A stretch of 17,528 nt of DNA from Syntrophomonas_B sp035447945 (GTDB taxonomy: Bacteria; Bacillota; Syntrophomonadia; Syntrophomonadales; Syntrophomonadaceae): contig DAOTHZ010000044.1 in assembly GCA_035447945.1 (NCBI GenBank), forward strand, positions 1 through 17,528, written 5' to 3'. Shown in pieces: positions 8,114 through 15,427 of this stretch (positions within the stretch are counted from its first letter, which is position 1; every line of letters starts with the position of its first letter). The translations under genes and the position numbers were made by a program. Under the pieces are notes generated by a model, which did not search any database, was not told the DNA's origin, and saw only the letters and a list, made by a program, of their open reading frames with translations.

Positions 8114-8135
8114 ATGGTCATTTGCCGAGAACCCT

Positions 8136-8573
8136 TTATCGCAAAGCCTGAATCAGTTCTTCCAACTGTTGGGCAAAATGTTGATCGTCCTGTTGGGTAC
8201 GCTTGCGAGGTCCGGCAATGCGTTTTCCGGCTTGCCGGGCTTTTTGATTTTCATAGCGTTTCATTAACAAACCCTCAATATTGGCATCGGTAAAGCGATG
8301 GCCCTGGGGATGAAGGGCATAGGCATGCCGGCCTAAGATGATCGCTGCCAGTCCATAGTCCTGGGTCACCACAATATCCCCCGCCCGGGTTTGATTGGCA
8401 ATCATCACATCGGCCGCCTGGGATTGCCCATCAGCAATCATGACCGTTGCATAGGTGCTGTCAATCTGATGATGGTAGTTTGAAACCATGATGACTTCAA
8501 GATGGTATTTGGCAGCTGTCTTTTCGATGATTTTTTTCACCGGACAGGCATCTGCATCAACAATTATTTTCAA
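8136..8573 (-). CDS. yqxD: UPF0178 / DUF188 family protein (YaiI/YqxD)
   Basis: A 145-residue cytosolic protein of the YaiI/YqxD family, which has a PIN-like fold and no settled function. Family hallmarks are VDADACPV at the N terminus (D6, D8, C10), VTQDYGLAA in the middle and GPRKRTQQDDQHF near the C terminus. The acidic residues are arranged as in metal-binding PIN domains. Length is normal for the family. The start is TTG at 8573 with AAAGGCGG about 8 nt upstream; the overlapping ATG is followed at once by a stop in its own frame. It lies upstream of mrp on the same strand (113 bp gap) and diverges from the ECF sigma gene. Nuclease activity is an inference from the fold only. Confidence 0.9.
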   Translation of the reverse strand: MKIIVDADACPVKKIIEKTAAKYHLEVIMVSNYHHQIDSTYATVMIADGQSQAADVMIANQTRAGDIVVTQDYGLAAIILGRHAYALHPQGHRFTDANIEGLLMKRYENQKARQAGKRIAGPRKRTQQDDQHFAQQLEELIQALR

Positions 8574-8719
8574 AGCATGATCCGCCTTTTTTAATGGTGT
8601 TTTATTCCAGGAATATATTATTTGGGAAGATTTTTGATAATAGTCTATATCGCTGCTCGTTTTTCAGGTATCATATTTCTATAGCTATTATATCCAAGTG
8701 TAAGCCGCTCGACTACAAT

Positions 8720-8736
8720 CCCGTATTATATACGGG
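8720..8736. promoter_or_regulatory. 17-bp perfect palindrome ahead of the ECF sigma gene
   Basis: CCCGTAT-TAT-ATACGGG is a perfect 7-bp inverted repeat with a 3-bp centre. It lies 7 nt before the Shine-Dalgarno of the sigma gene, in the 185-bp region between the divergent DUF188 and sigma genes. It may be an operator, or in the mRNA a hairpin next to the ribosome site. I could not place a convincing sigma-A or ECF-type promoter here. Confidence 0.45.
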
Positions 8737-8758
8737 CAGGACCGGGAGGACGAAAATC

Positions 8759-9352
8759 TTGCTCAGTGATGAAAAATTAGCTCTGCAAATCTTATCCGGT
8801 GATATGGCCGCTTTTGAAGAGCTGATGAACCGATATAAAAGATCGATTTTCACCATCGCCTATCGCATGATGGGCAATTACCATGAAGCTGAAGATATTT
8901 CCCAGGAAGTGTTTGTCACTGTCTACAATAAATTGTACCAGTATGACAGCACCAAAAAATTCGGCCCATGGATCCATCGGATAGCCGTCAATACGTGCAT
9001 CAGTACCTTGCGGAAAAGAAACCGGGTAGTTTCGATCAGCTTTGACGAAACCTATGTGCCGGCCAATGAATTGGATTTACATGATCTCTATGAAGATCCG
9101 CAGGTCCTGATCGAACAACAGGAATTGCAAGCCGAAATCGAAGAAGCTCTGCTGGAGCTGCCGGAATCCTACCGGATGGTCTTGATTCTGCGTTATCAAC
9201 TGGATTTAAAAAATCAGGAAATCGCTGAAATCATTGGTGTGAGCCGGGAAAACGTGGATGTCAAAATCCACCGTGCCCGCAAGGCTTTACGAAAAATACT
9301 TCTGCAAAGATGGCATGAAGGGGGGCTCAAAAATGAACTGCCAGCACTATAG
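8759..9352 (+). CDS. ECF-type RNA polymerase sigma factor
   Basis: A 197-residue group-4 sigma factor that directs RNA polymerase to promoters of a stress regulon. Region 2 (about 15-85) contains the NRYKRSIFTIAYRMMGN helix and AEDISQEVFVTVY core-binding/-10 recognition segment. Region 4 (about 125-182) holds LPESYRMVLILRYQLDLKNQEIA and a helix-turn-helix ending HRARKALRKIL. It resembles the SigW/RpoE-like ECF group. I chose TTG at 8759, as GGGAGGA lies 8 nt upstream; the open frame extends 55 codons further back but reads as unlike sigma sequence. Its last 20 bases overlap the start of the anti-sigma gene, typical of a cognate pair kept in balance by coupled translation. No ECF autoregulatory -35 (AAC core) was visible upstream. 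Confidence 0.93.
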   Translation: MLSDEKLALQILSGDMAAFEELMNRYKRSIFTIAYRMMGNYHEAEDISQEVFVTVYNKLYQYDSTKKFGPWIHRIAVNTCISTLRKRNRVVSISFDETYVPANELDLHDLYEDPQVLIEQQELQAEIEEALLELPESYRMVLILRYQLDLKNQEIAEIIGVSRENVDVKIHRARKALRKILLQRWHEGGLKNELPAL

Positions 9353-10448
9353 AGAGATGATGTTCGCTGATTTTGAGACCGAACTTTCTCCAACAGACCA
9401 AAATGATCTTCTGCAACATCTGCAGACTTGCGAGTCCTGTAGGCGTCACTATGATTTAACCTTGCGGGAAAATGAAGTTTTAATGGATACCAGTAATATT
9501 CCTGCCATCGATGCAGGTTTTAACCGCAAGGTATTGGCCCAACTTCAGGCAGCATCGACCAATGGGCAGACACTGCCCAGGCGACGCAGTAGACATCTGC
9601 CGGCTTACTCCAAAGCCGTCGCCGCCGCTGTGCTGTTGCTGGCCTGCCTGTATGTACCAGGTATTTTGCCCCGGCTGCAGGATGACCGGTCGATCGAACA
9701 AACGGCGATGGTCGATCATAGCCAGCCCTCCCAAAAGTCTTTGCACAACGTGAGAGCAGGAAGCGAGCCCACCCAAGCAGTTGAGATGGGATTGAGTGAG
9801 CAAAAACCAGATGAATCCGTTTCAGAATCATCGTCACAAGTAAATCGAGAGTCACCGCAATACCCCAATCATGATGAGGTCAACGGAGCAAAAAACGCAG
9901 ACACCGGCACGGTGTTGAAAGCAAAGCATGATACTGCTGAACAAACGCCCGAACTGTTCATGCAAACAGCCGCCGAACCGCTTGCGCCCCATGACGGGCA
10001 AGGCGTCGAACAAAGCAAAGGAATGGAAGCCAGCCGCTCCCTGATTTCCAGCTTGCGCAGCCTAGGTACTCCGGTGAAACCCAGCATCAATAATACGCCC
10101 GCAGGATTTGTGCTGGTGGAAACCAGGGAGATCAATGAAGTGCAAACCGAATATCATTTTACCGATCCCAACCGTGAGAAAAGCTTTGTGATCAAGCTTT
10201 CTCCCGCTGATGCCGCGGCTGCCGGTTCCATCCCTGCACAGGAGGCCGAAATGTACAATGACAAGGAAACAATGAACGCTGACATGGCCAGTATCGCTGT
10301 CATGCCCAATGAAGCCAGCAAGATTATGGAGTACAACGGTCTGTCTTATCAACTGCAGATAACCAGTGCTGTTTTCACCCAGGAAGAACTTGCAGCCATT
10401 CTCACAACCATCCATCTGGACTCGCCAGCCCCATCTCTTCAGCCATAA
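9333..10448 (+). CDS. Membrane-anchored zinc-finger anti-sigma factor
   Basis: A 371-residue bitopic membrane protein expected to sequester the adjacent sigma factor until a signal is received. The N-terminal cytoplasmic zf-HC2 domain (1-40) has the HxxxCxxC zinc motif H29-LQT-C33-ES-C36 and a nearby C3. One membrane helix (about 91-112) follows a basic RRRSRH patch, placing the C terminus outside. Residues about 115-245 are low-complexity, polar and rich in Gln, Ser and Glu, likely a disordered linker. The C-terminal 120 residues form a compact domain resembling DUF4367-type sensor domains (GLSYQLQITS, EELAAILTTI). The ATG at 9333 follows AAGGGGGG inside the sigma gene; the longer open frame back to 9258 is sigma coding sequence. 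Release probably needs regulated proteolysis, but no protease gene is present here. Confidence 0.88.
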   Translation: MNCQHYREMMFADFETELSPTDQNDLLQHLQTCESCRRHYDLTLRENEVLMDTSNIPAIDAGFNRKVLAQLQAASTNGQTLPRRRSRHLPAYSKAVAAAVLLLACLYVPGILPRLQDDRSIEQTAMVDHSQPSQKSLHNVRAGSEPTQAVEMGLSEQKPDESVSESSSQVNRESPQYPNHDEVNGAKNADTGTVLKAKHDTAEQTPELFMQTAAEPLAPHDGQGVEQSKGMEASRSLISSLRSLGTPVKPSINNTPAGFVLVETREINEVQTEYHFTDPNREKSFVIKLSPADAAAAGSIPAQEAEMYNDKETMNADMASIAVMPNEASKIMEYNGLSYQLQITSAVFTQEELAAILTTIHLDSPAPSLQP

Positions 10449-10481
10449 AAAAAGACTTCGTGCCGGGCACGAAGTCTTTTT
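10447..10481. terminator. Bidirectional terminator between the anti-sigma and EF-G genes
   Basis: A 10-bp perfect stem GACTTCGTGC/GCACGAAGTC with a 3-nt loop is flanked by seven As and five Ts, so the stem can extend and either strand gives a hairpin followed by a U tract. It starts within the anti-sigma stop codon and ends 4 bp before the EF-G stop, so it serves both converging genes. Confidence 0.9.
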
Positions 10482-10485
10482 ATTA

Positions 10486-12516
10486 TTATTTATCTTTTTC
10501 CGTTATACTGCGTTCTTCATAATGGGAGAATTCCATTGAAAAAGCAGCCCTTCCCTGGGTAATGGAGCGCAGCGAGGTGGAGTAACCAAACATCTCCGCC
10601 AGCGGCACAAAGGCACGTATAACCTGGGTGCTGCCCTGCATTTCCATGGCATCCATCCGCCCCCGGCGGTTGCTGATGTTGGCGATGATATTGCCGGTAT
10701 ATTCATCCGGTGAACTGATTTCCACCCGCATGATCGGCTCCAGAAGCTGTGGCGCGGCTTTGCGCATACAATCCTTGGCAGCCTGCATGGCTGCGACCCG
10801 GAAGGCCATTTCCGATGAATCCACTTCATGATAGGAACCGTCCGACAATGTGGCCTTGACATTGACGACCGGATACCCTTTCAGCGGCCCCTCTTGCAAA
10901 GCCTGCTTGACGCCTGCCTCCACTGCGGGAATATACTCCCGGGGAATGACGCCGCCCACGATCTTGTTGACAAATTCAAATCCTTCCGCCGGTTCAAGTT
11001 GCAGGACCAGATGAGCAAACTGGCCCTTGCCGCCGGTTTGTTTCACATAGCGGGTCTCATGCTTCGCAGCTCTGGTAATAGTCTCTTTGTAAGCGACCTG
11101 CGGCTGACCAATGTTGATATCGATTTTAAACTCCTTGGCCAAACGCTCGCTGATGACCTCCAAATGCAGTTCTCCCATCCCGGCCAGCAAGGTTTGTCCG
11201 GTATCCTTGTTATACGAAATCTTAAAAGTCGGATCCTCGGCAGATATTTTTGCCAGGGCATCAGAGATTTTATTTTGATCAGACTGGGTACGTGGTTCAA
11301 TCGCAATCTGAATGACCGGTTCCGGAAATTCGATTGACTCCAGTAGGACGGGATGGTCTTCATGACAGATGGTATCACCTGTGCCCACATCTTTTAAACC
11401 AATAAAGGCTACAATATCCCCGGCATTTACCTCTTCAATCTCTTCCCGATGATTGGCATGCATTTTGACCAAGCGGCCAATCCGTTCCTTTTTTTGCTTG
11501 CTGCTGTTGTACACATAACTGCCGGCTTTGATGGAGCCGGAATAAATCCGGGCAAAAGCCAGTTTGCCGACGTGCCGGTCGCTGACAATCTTAAAGATCA
11601 GGGCAGAAAAGAATTCTTTATTGTCAGGACTGATGGTGAATTCCTGATCAGTCGTCAAATCAATGGCCTGGGCAGCTTCAATGTCAAGCGGGGACGGCAA
11701 AAAGTTCACAATGGCATCCAACAGGGTTTGCACGCCAATATTTCTGTAGGAACTGCCACAGATGACCGGTACGATATTTCCGGCAATTGTGCTGTTGCGG
11801 ACTTCATTGAGCAATAAATCATCCGGGATGACTTCATCGTTATAATAGAGTTCCATCAGGGTAATGCTGTTCTCCGCGATCTTCTCCAGTAAAACCAAAC
11901 GCCATTGGTCAGCTTCCGCCTGATATTCTTCCGGAATTGCAGTCGTCGTAATTTCATCTCCCAGACCGCCGGTAAAGGATTGATACTTCATGGAAACCAA
12001 ATCAATAATCCCGGCAAAGGATTCATCCTCAAAAACCGGCAGCGTCAGGATCAACGGTTTGGCACCCAGCCGGTTTTTGATCTGCTCCACCACCATAAAG
12101 AAATCAGCACCGATCGCATCCATTTTATTTACATAAGCCAGACGCGGGACATGATATTTATCAGCCTGTCGCCAGACGGTTTCCGACTGCGGTTCAACTC
12201 CGCCTTTTCCGCAAAAGATAACTACCGCACCGTCAAGGATGCGCAAACTGCGTTCAACCTCAGCAGTAAAGTCAACGTGGCCGGGCGTATCGATAATGTT
12301 GATATCACAATTTTTCCAGACGCACTTGGTGGCGGCTGACGTTACCGTAATCCCGCGTTCCTTTTCCACCTCCAGATAATCCATGACACTTTCGCCGTCA
12401 TGCGTCTCCCCGATTTTATGGGTCAGCCCGGTATAATAGAGAATTCTTTCGGTGGTTGTGGTCTTGCCGGCATCAATATGAGCAATGATGCCAATATTTC
12501 TTAATTTGCTGAGCAT
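10486..12516 (-). CDS. fusA: Elongation factor G (probable stand-alone paralogue)
   Basis: A 676-residue translational GTPase of the EF-G family, which translocates tRNA-mRNA on the ribosome and, with RRF, recycles ribosomes. G1 is AHIDAGKTTTT (12-22), the switch I segment is ERGITVTSA (53-61) with its Thr intact, G3 is DTPGH (76-80) and G4 is NKMD (130-133). Domain IV (KQTGGKGQFAHL) and domain V (AEMFGYSTSLRSITQGRAAFSMEFSHYEE) are complete. It is slightly shorter than the usual 690 or so, mostly at the C terminus. It is not in a str operon (no rpsL, rpsG or tuf), departs from consensus at several usually fixed positions (MDYLEVEKERG, NKMDAIGADF), and has its own promoter, leader hairpin and terminator. 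I therefore think it is a second EF-G rather than the main copy. The start ATG has AGGAGGAG about 12 nt upstream. It is not TetM-like. Confidence 0.9.
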   Translation of the reverse strand: MLSKLRNIGIIAHIDAGKTTTTERILYYTGLTHKIGETHDGESVMDYLEVEKERGITVTSAATKCVWKNCDINIIDTPGHVDFTAEVERSLRILDGAVVIFCGKGGVEPQSETVWRQADKYHVPRLAYVNKMDAIGADFFMVVEQIKNRLGAKPLILTLPVFEDESFAGIIDLVSMKYQSFTGGLGDEITTTAIPEEYQAEADQWRLVLLEKIAENSITLMELYYNDEVIPDDLLLNEVRNSTIAGNIVPVICGSSYRNIGVQTLLDAIVNFLPSPLDIEAAQAIDLTTDQEFTISPDNKEFFSALIFKIVSDRHVGKLAFARIYSGSIKAGSYVYNSSKQKKERIGRLVKMHANHREEIEEVNAGDIVAFIGLKDVGTGDTICHEDHPVLLESIEFPEPVIQIAIEPRTQSDQNKISDALAKISAEDPTFKISYNKDTGQTLLAGMGELHLEVISERLAKEFKIDINIGQPQVAYKETITRAAKHETRYVKQTGGKGQFAHLVLQLEPAEGFEFVNKIVGGVIPREYIPAVEAGVKQALQEGPLKGYPVVNVKATLSDGSYHEVDSSEMAFRVAAMQAAKDCMRKAAPQLLEPIMRVEISSPDEYTGNIIANISNRRGRMDAMEMQGSTQVIRAFVPLAEMFGYSTSLRSITQGRAAFSMEFSHYEERSITEKDK

Positions 12517-12542
12517 GGAAACAATTCACTCCTCCTGTTTTT

Positions 12543-12581
12543 AAAAAAACAAACGGCATTACTATTATGATAGTAGTGCCG
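12543..12581 (-). terminator. Terminator-like hairpin (attenuator candidate) in the EF-G leader
   Basis: On the minus strand, CGGCACTACTA and TAGTAATGCCG (12554-12581) form an 11-pair stem with one wobble and a 6-nt loop, followed by TTTGTTTTTTT. It lies between the promoter at 12618-12646 and the EF-G ribosome site. The crotonase upstream already has its own terminator, so this hairpin most likely controls entry into the EF-G gene. Confidence 0.75.
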
Positions 12582-12617
12582 AAATACAATCGTTTTTATT
12601 AACGCACCTGACATCTA

Positions 12618-12646
12618 ATAATATTCACTTTCCGGTTATTTGTCAA
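12618..12646 (-). promoter_or_regulatory. Strong sigma-A promoter of the EF-G gene
   Basis: On the minus strand, -35 TTGACA (12641-12646, consensus) and -10 TATTAT (12618-12623) are exactly 17 nt apart. Transcription should begin near 12609-12613, giving a leader of about 95 nt. Confidence 0.85.
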
Positions 12647-12673
12647 ATGGATTCTGCAATTGATTTAGAAATA

Positions 12674-12709
12674 TAAAAAGCCGTATCTGAGATTCCCAGA
12701 TACGGCTTT
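12674..12709 (-). terminator. Terminator of the crotonase gene
   Basis: A 13-bp perfect stem (12677-12689 with 12697-12709) has a 7-nt loop. On the minus strand it runs into TTTTT then TATATTT, so it acts on the crotonase transcript; the plus-strand tail is only TTT. Confidence 0.88.
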
Positions 12710-12725
12710 GCTTGCGTATGCCAGC

Positions 12726-13511
12726 TTATTTATTATGGAATACCGGTTTTCTCTTTTCAAAGAAAGCATCAATGCCTTCGTTTTGGTCTTGGGTCCCGCA
12801 GCAGAAAGTGGACTGGGCTTCTTCAAACAGCAGACTGGCAGCCACACTGCTCTCATTGGCAACATTAATCCCTTTCTTGGCAAAACGCAGGGCGGCCGGC
12901 GGCATGCCTGCCATCCTTTTGGCATATTTCAGGGCGGTTTGCTGCAGCTCTTCCGATTTGACAACGATTTCTACCAAACCAATGCGCAGTGCTTCTTCTG
13001 CATTGATCTCGTCACAACCCAGAATCAAGCGTTTGGCCTGCCCGATGCCGACCAAATGAGTCAGCTTGGCGGTCCCACCCATATCGGGAGATAATCCGAA
13101 GCGTACTTCGGGGATGGAGAACCGGACGTTGTCCGCCGCAATCCTGAAATCGCAGCCCAAAATCAGTTCCATGCCGGAGCCGTAGCAAATTCCTTGAATG
13201 GCAGCGATGACCGGGAAGGGATACTCCTGCCAGCGGCTGTACAGTCTCTGCAGCCATACCAGACGATCCATGATCCATTGGGAATCAGCCTGCCGCAGGG
13301 TTTTCAGATCGACGCCGGCGGTGAAATGATCCCCCTCGGCATTGATGACACAAGCACGCAAGGTTTTGTCTTCCTCCATAATTTCCTGAATCTCATACAA
13401 TTCCCGGAAAAACGTTTCACCGGCAACCAGATTGAACCCTTTGGGATTGCAAAGGGTCACAATAGCGACATCGCCCTCTTTGGTATAATTAAAATGCTTT
13501 CCGTAACTCAT
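12726..13511 (-). CDS. Enoyl-CoA hydratase/isomerase (crotonase) family protein
   Basis: A 261-residue cytosolic acyl-CoA enzyme of the crotonase superfamily, which hydrates or isomerises CoA thioesters stabilised by an oxyanion hole. The oxyanion segments are HFTAGVDL and GICYGSGMEL. The glutamate in GSGMEL matches the first catalytic Glu of rat enoyl-CoA hydratase and that in SIPEVRFGLSPDMGG the second. An Asp lies eight residues after the latter, the position used by dienoyl-CoA isomerases, so hydratase versus isomerase cannot be decided. The C-terminal GTQDQNEGIDAFFEKRKPVF is the usual family end. I chose the ATG at 13511 because GGAGGT abuts the alternative ATG at 13517 with no spacing. 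It has its own promoter and terminator and lies far from any beta-oxidation operon. Confidence 0.88.
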   Translation of the reverse strand: MSYGKHFNYTKEGDVAIVTLCNPKGFNLVAGETFFRELYEIQEIMEEDKTLRACVINAEGDHFTAGVDLKTLRQADSQWIMDRLVWLQRLYSRWQEYPFPVIAAIQGICYGSGMELILGCDFRIAADNVRFSIPEVRFGLSPDMGGTAKLTHLVGIGQAKRLILGCDEINAEEALRIGLVEIVVKSEELQQTALKYAKRMAGMPPAALRFAKKGINVANESSVAASLLFEEAQSTFCCGTQDQNEGIDAFFEKRKPVFHNK

Positions 13512-13558
13512 GCCCATACCTCCATCAAAATATTTTGTTCCCGTAATTCTCTATCAGT

Positions 13559-13588
13559 AATATACTTGTTACGAAGCAGGCTTGTCAA
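13559..13588 (-). promoter_or_regulatory. Sigma-A promoter of the crotonase gene
   Basis: On the minus strand, -35 TTGACA (13583-13588, consensus) and -10 TATATT (13559-13564) are 18 nt apart. It lies in the 96-bp gap after the isochorismatase gene. No terminator was seen after that gene, so upstream read-through is also possible. Confidence 0.78.
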
Positions 13589-13607
13589 TTTGCATCTCGC
13601 ATACCTG

Positions 13608-14150
13608 TTATTTCAGCAGGGGTGAAATCGCTTTAAATTCAGGAGTTCCGGCAACTTTAAGCAAATCAAAGACAATCGTTTCACTATTGGTGATGACTGC
13701 CCCCAGATCACGCATTAAATCCAGTCCGCTGCAATAATTGATTGCAAAACGCGAGCAGACAGCATCCTGGGGCAGATGAACGGTATAGCCTGCCTCCACC
13801 ATGTCCCGAACCGTCTGAAAGACACAAACATGCGTTTCCGAGCCGGTTACAATCAAGGTTTTGCGATCCTTTGGCAGGATTTCCAGCAACTGCTCACTCA
13901 CACTGAAAGATACTTTTTCGATGTATTGATAGTCAGCCAAATGGTCTTTAATCTCAGCGGCGGTTGGTCCCAACCCGCGGGGATATTGTTCCGAGACAAC
14001 CATTGGAATACCGAGCTGTTTGGCCGTTTCGATCAACAGCGCCGTGTTCTTGTAGACCCGTTCACGTTCGGGCATGGCCGACATTAAACGTTCCTGAATA
14101 TCAATGATCACCAGTACTGCATCTTCCTTATCAATATGGTATTTGTTCAT
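13608..14150 (-). CDS. Isochorismatase-family cysteine hydrolase
   Basis: A 180-residue cytosolic hydrolase of the isochorismatase-like superfamily (YcaC/nicotinamidase type). The catalytic triad is readable: D17 in VIIDIQERL, K79 in IEKVSFS and C109 in GSETHVCV, with the family cis-peptide region just before the cysteine. The length fits the short stand-alone branch that includes amidases and YcaC-like hydrolases of unknown substrate. It lacks an aryl-carrier domain and has no siderophore genes nearby, so isochorismate is an unlikely substrate. The ATG at 14150 has AGGAGGGC about 6 nt upstream. It diverges from the CapA-type gene across 137 bp that hold two inverted repeats. Substrate cannot be told from the sequence. 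Confidence 0.9.
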   Translation of the reverse strand: MNKYHIDKEDAVLVIIDIQERLMSAMPERERVYKNTALLIETAKQLGIPMVVSEQYPRGLGPTAAEIKDHLADYQYIEKVSFSVSEQLLEILPKDRKTLIVTGSETHVCVFQTVRDMVEAGYTVHLPQDAVCSRFAINYCSGLDLMRDLGAVITNSETIVFDLLKVAGTPEFKAISPLLK

Positions 14151-14183
14151 GTTTGCCCTCCTAGTCCGTTGTCCTGTAATAAT

Positions 14184-14201
14184 TACCTGCTTAAACAGGT
14201 A
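14184..14201. promoter_or_regulatory. Inverted repeat in the isochorismatase/capA divergent region
   Basis: TACCTG-CTTAAA-CAGGTA is a perfect 6-bp inverted repeat with a 6-bp spacer, 34 bp upstream of the isochorismatase start. A second inverted repeat, GCTAAA-N5-TTTAGC, lies at 14247-14263 near the CapA start. Either could be an operator; chance occurrence of 6-bp arms is quite possible. Confidence 0.3.
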
Positions 14202-14287
14202 TTAATAATATAACAAAAGTTGTCTGCTAATGCATCCGGCAGCTGTGCTAAACTTGTTTTAGCGAATACCACAGGGAGTTGAATACG

Positions 14288-15424
14288 GTGCGGAATTTTA
14301 GAACAATCATTGGTTTTGGGTTAATTCTGTTCATCACGATAACCATGGTGATCATTTCCCAGCCTGCCATCAAAGCGACCCGGAGCGGGCATGAACCGGT
14401 CAAAACCAGTGAAACCATAAGATTATTGGCCACAGGCGATATATTGATGCACAATACCGTCATCGCTGCCGGATTGAACCATGGAGAATATCAATATGAG
14501 CAAATGTTTGCCCCCATCAAGCATATCGTGGAATCTGCCGACTATGCCATGATTAATCTGGAAGCTGCGCTGGCCGGTCCGAAAAACGGATATACGGGCT
14601 ATCCGCTTTTCAATGCGCCCGACAGCTTGGCAACCGCCCTGAATAATACCGGATTTGATCTGGTCACCAATGCCAACAATCATATCCTTGATCGAGGCTA
14701 TGAAGGCGCCATACGTACACTGGATGTTCTCCGGCAAAGCGGTCTGGACACCCTCGGCGTCAATCCATCCCAACAGGAACGAGAAACTCCCCTGATCAAA
14801 GACATCCGCGGAGTGAAAGTAGGTTTTTTAGCCTATGGCTACGATACCAACGGGATTCCCCTGCCCCAGGACAAACCGTATTTTTACAATCTTTTGGATG
14901 AACAAGTCGTTCTTCAGGACATTACTGCCCTGCGTCCGCAGGTTGACATCCTGGTGGTTAGCTTGCATTGGGGGGTTGAATACAGCCCCTACCCGACAGA
15001 AAAACAAATTGCCATGGCGCAGCGTTTTTTCATCCAAGGAGCTGATGTAATTTTCGGCGGGCATCCCCATGTCTTGCAGCCGGCAGAAGTGTTGACGGTC
15101 AGCGGACAAAAGAAATTCATCGTATATTCAATGGGCAACTGTCTGGGGGATCAAAATGGAGTCGAGCGAAACAGCGGCGTGATCATCAGCCTGGCATTTA
15201 AAAAAGACTTGCTGACCGGGAAAACTGAACTGCAATCATTTGATTATATCCCCACGTTTTCCCATTCCTATATTGAAAACAATCGAGAAAACTTTCGCGT
15301 CATTCCTGTGCCGGAAACCATACAAAAAGTGAAAGCTCATCAAGACCCCCATCTGCAAGACGACAGTCTTGCTTTATTGGAACATATTTCACAAGCCTGC
15401 CAGGCAAAAATGAGCTCCCCTTGA
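14288..15424 (+). CDS. CapA-family protein (PGA_cap metallophosphatase fold), membrane-anchored
   Basis: A 378-residue protein with an N-terminal hydrophobic signal-anchor (about 7-24) followed by a CapA/PgsA-like domain, so it probably acts outside the membrane. The calcineurin-like motifs are present: GDILMHN (D51), INLEAALAG (about 89-97), NANNHILDRG (128-137), LHWGVEY (H227) and GGHPHVLQP (H259, H261). Homologues take part in poly-gamma-glutamate export or are orphan cell-envelope enzymes. No capB, capC or capD lies here, so a role in a polyglutamate capsule is not supported. I chose GTG at 14288, since GGGAG lies 9 nt upstream; a TTG at 14279 abuts the same site. It converges with the histidine kinase, the stop codons being 3 bp apart. 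Confidence 0.87.
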   Translation: MRNFRTIIGFGLILFITITMVIISQPAIKATRSGHEPVKTSETIRLLATGDILMHNTVIAAGLNHGEYQYEQMFAPIKHIVESADYAMINLEAALAGPKNGYTGYPLFNAPDSLATALNNTGFDLVTNANNHILDRGYEGAIRTLDVLRQSGLDTLGVNPSQQERETPLIKDIRGVKVGFLAYGYDTNGIPLPQDKPYFYNLLDEQVVLQDITALRPQVDILVVSLHWGVEYSPYPTEKQIAMAQRFFIQGADVIFGGHPHVLQPAEVLTVSGQKKFIVYSMGNCLGDQNGVERNSGVIISLAFKKDLLTGKTELQSFDYIPTFSHSYIENNRENFRVIPVPETIQKVKAHQDPHLQDDSLALLEHISQACQAKMSSP

Positions 15425-15427
15425 TGC

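Noticed and set aside
8594..8758. N-terminal extension of the ECF sigma factor
   Set aside because: The 55 extra residues are unlike sigma factors, and the TTG at 8759 has an ideally spaced GGGAGGA.
10486..12516. TetM-like ribosomal protection protein
   Set aside because: The N-terminal motifs and the domain IV and V sequence follow EF-G rather than the TetM group.
13608..14150. Siderophore-pathway isochorismatase (EntB/DhbB)
   Set aside because: No aryl-carrier domain and no siderophore genes nearby; it is the short stand-alone hydrolase type.
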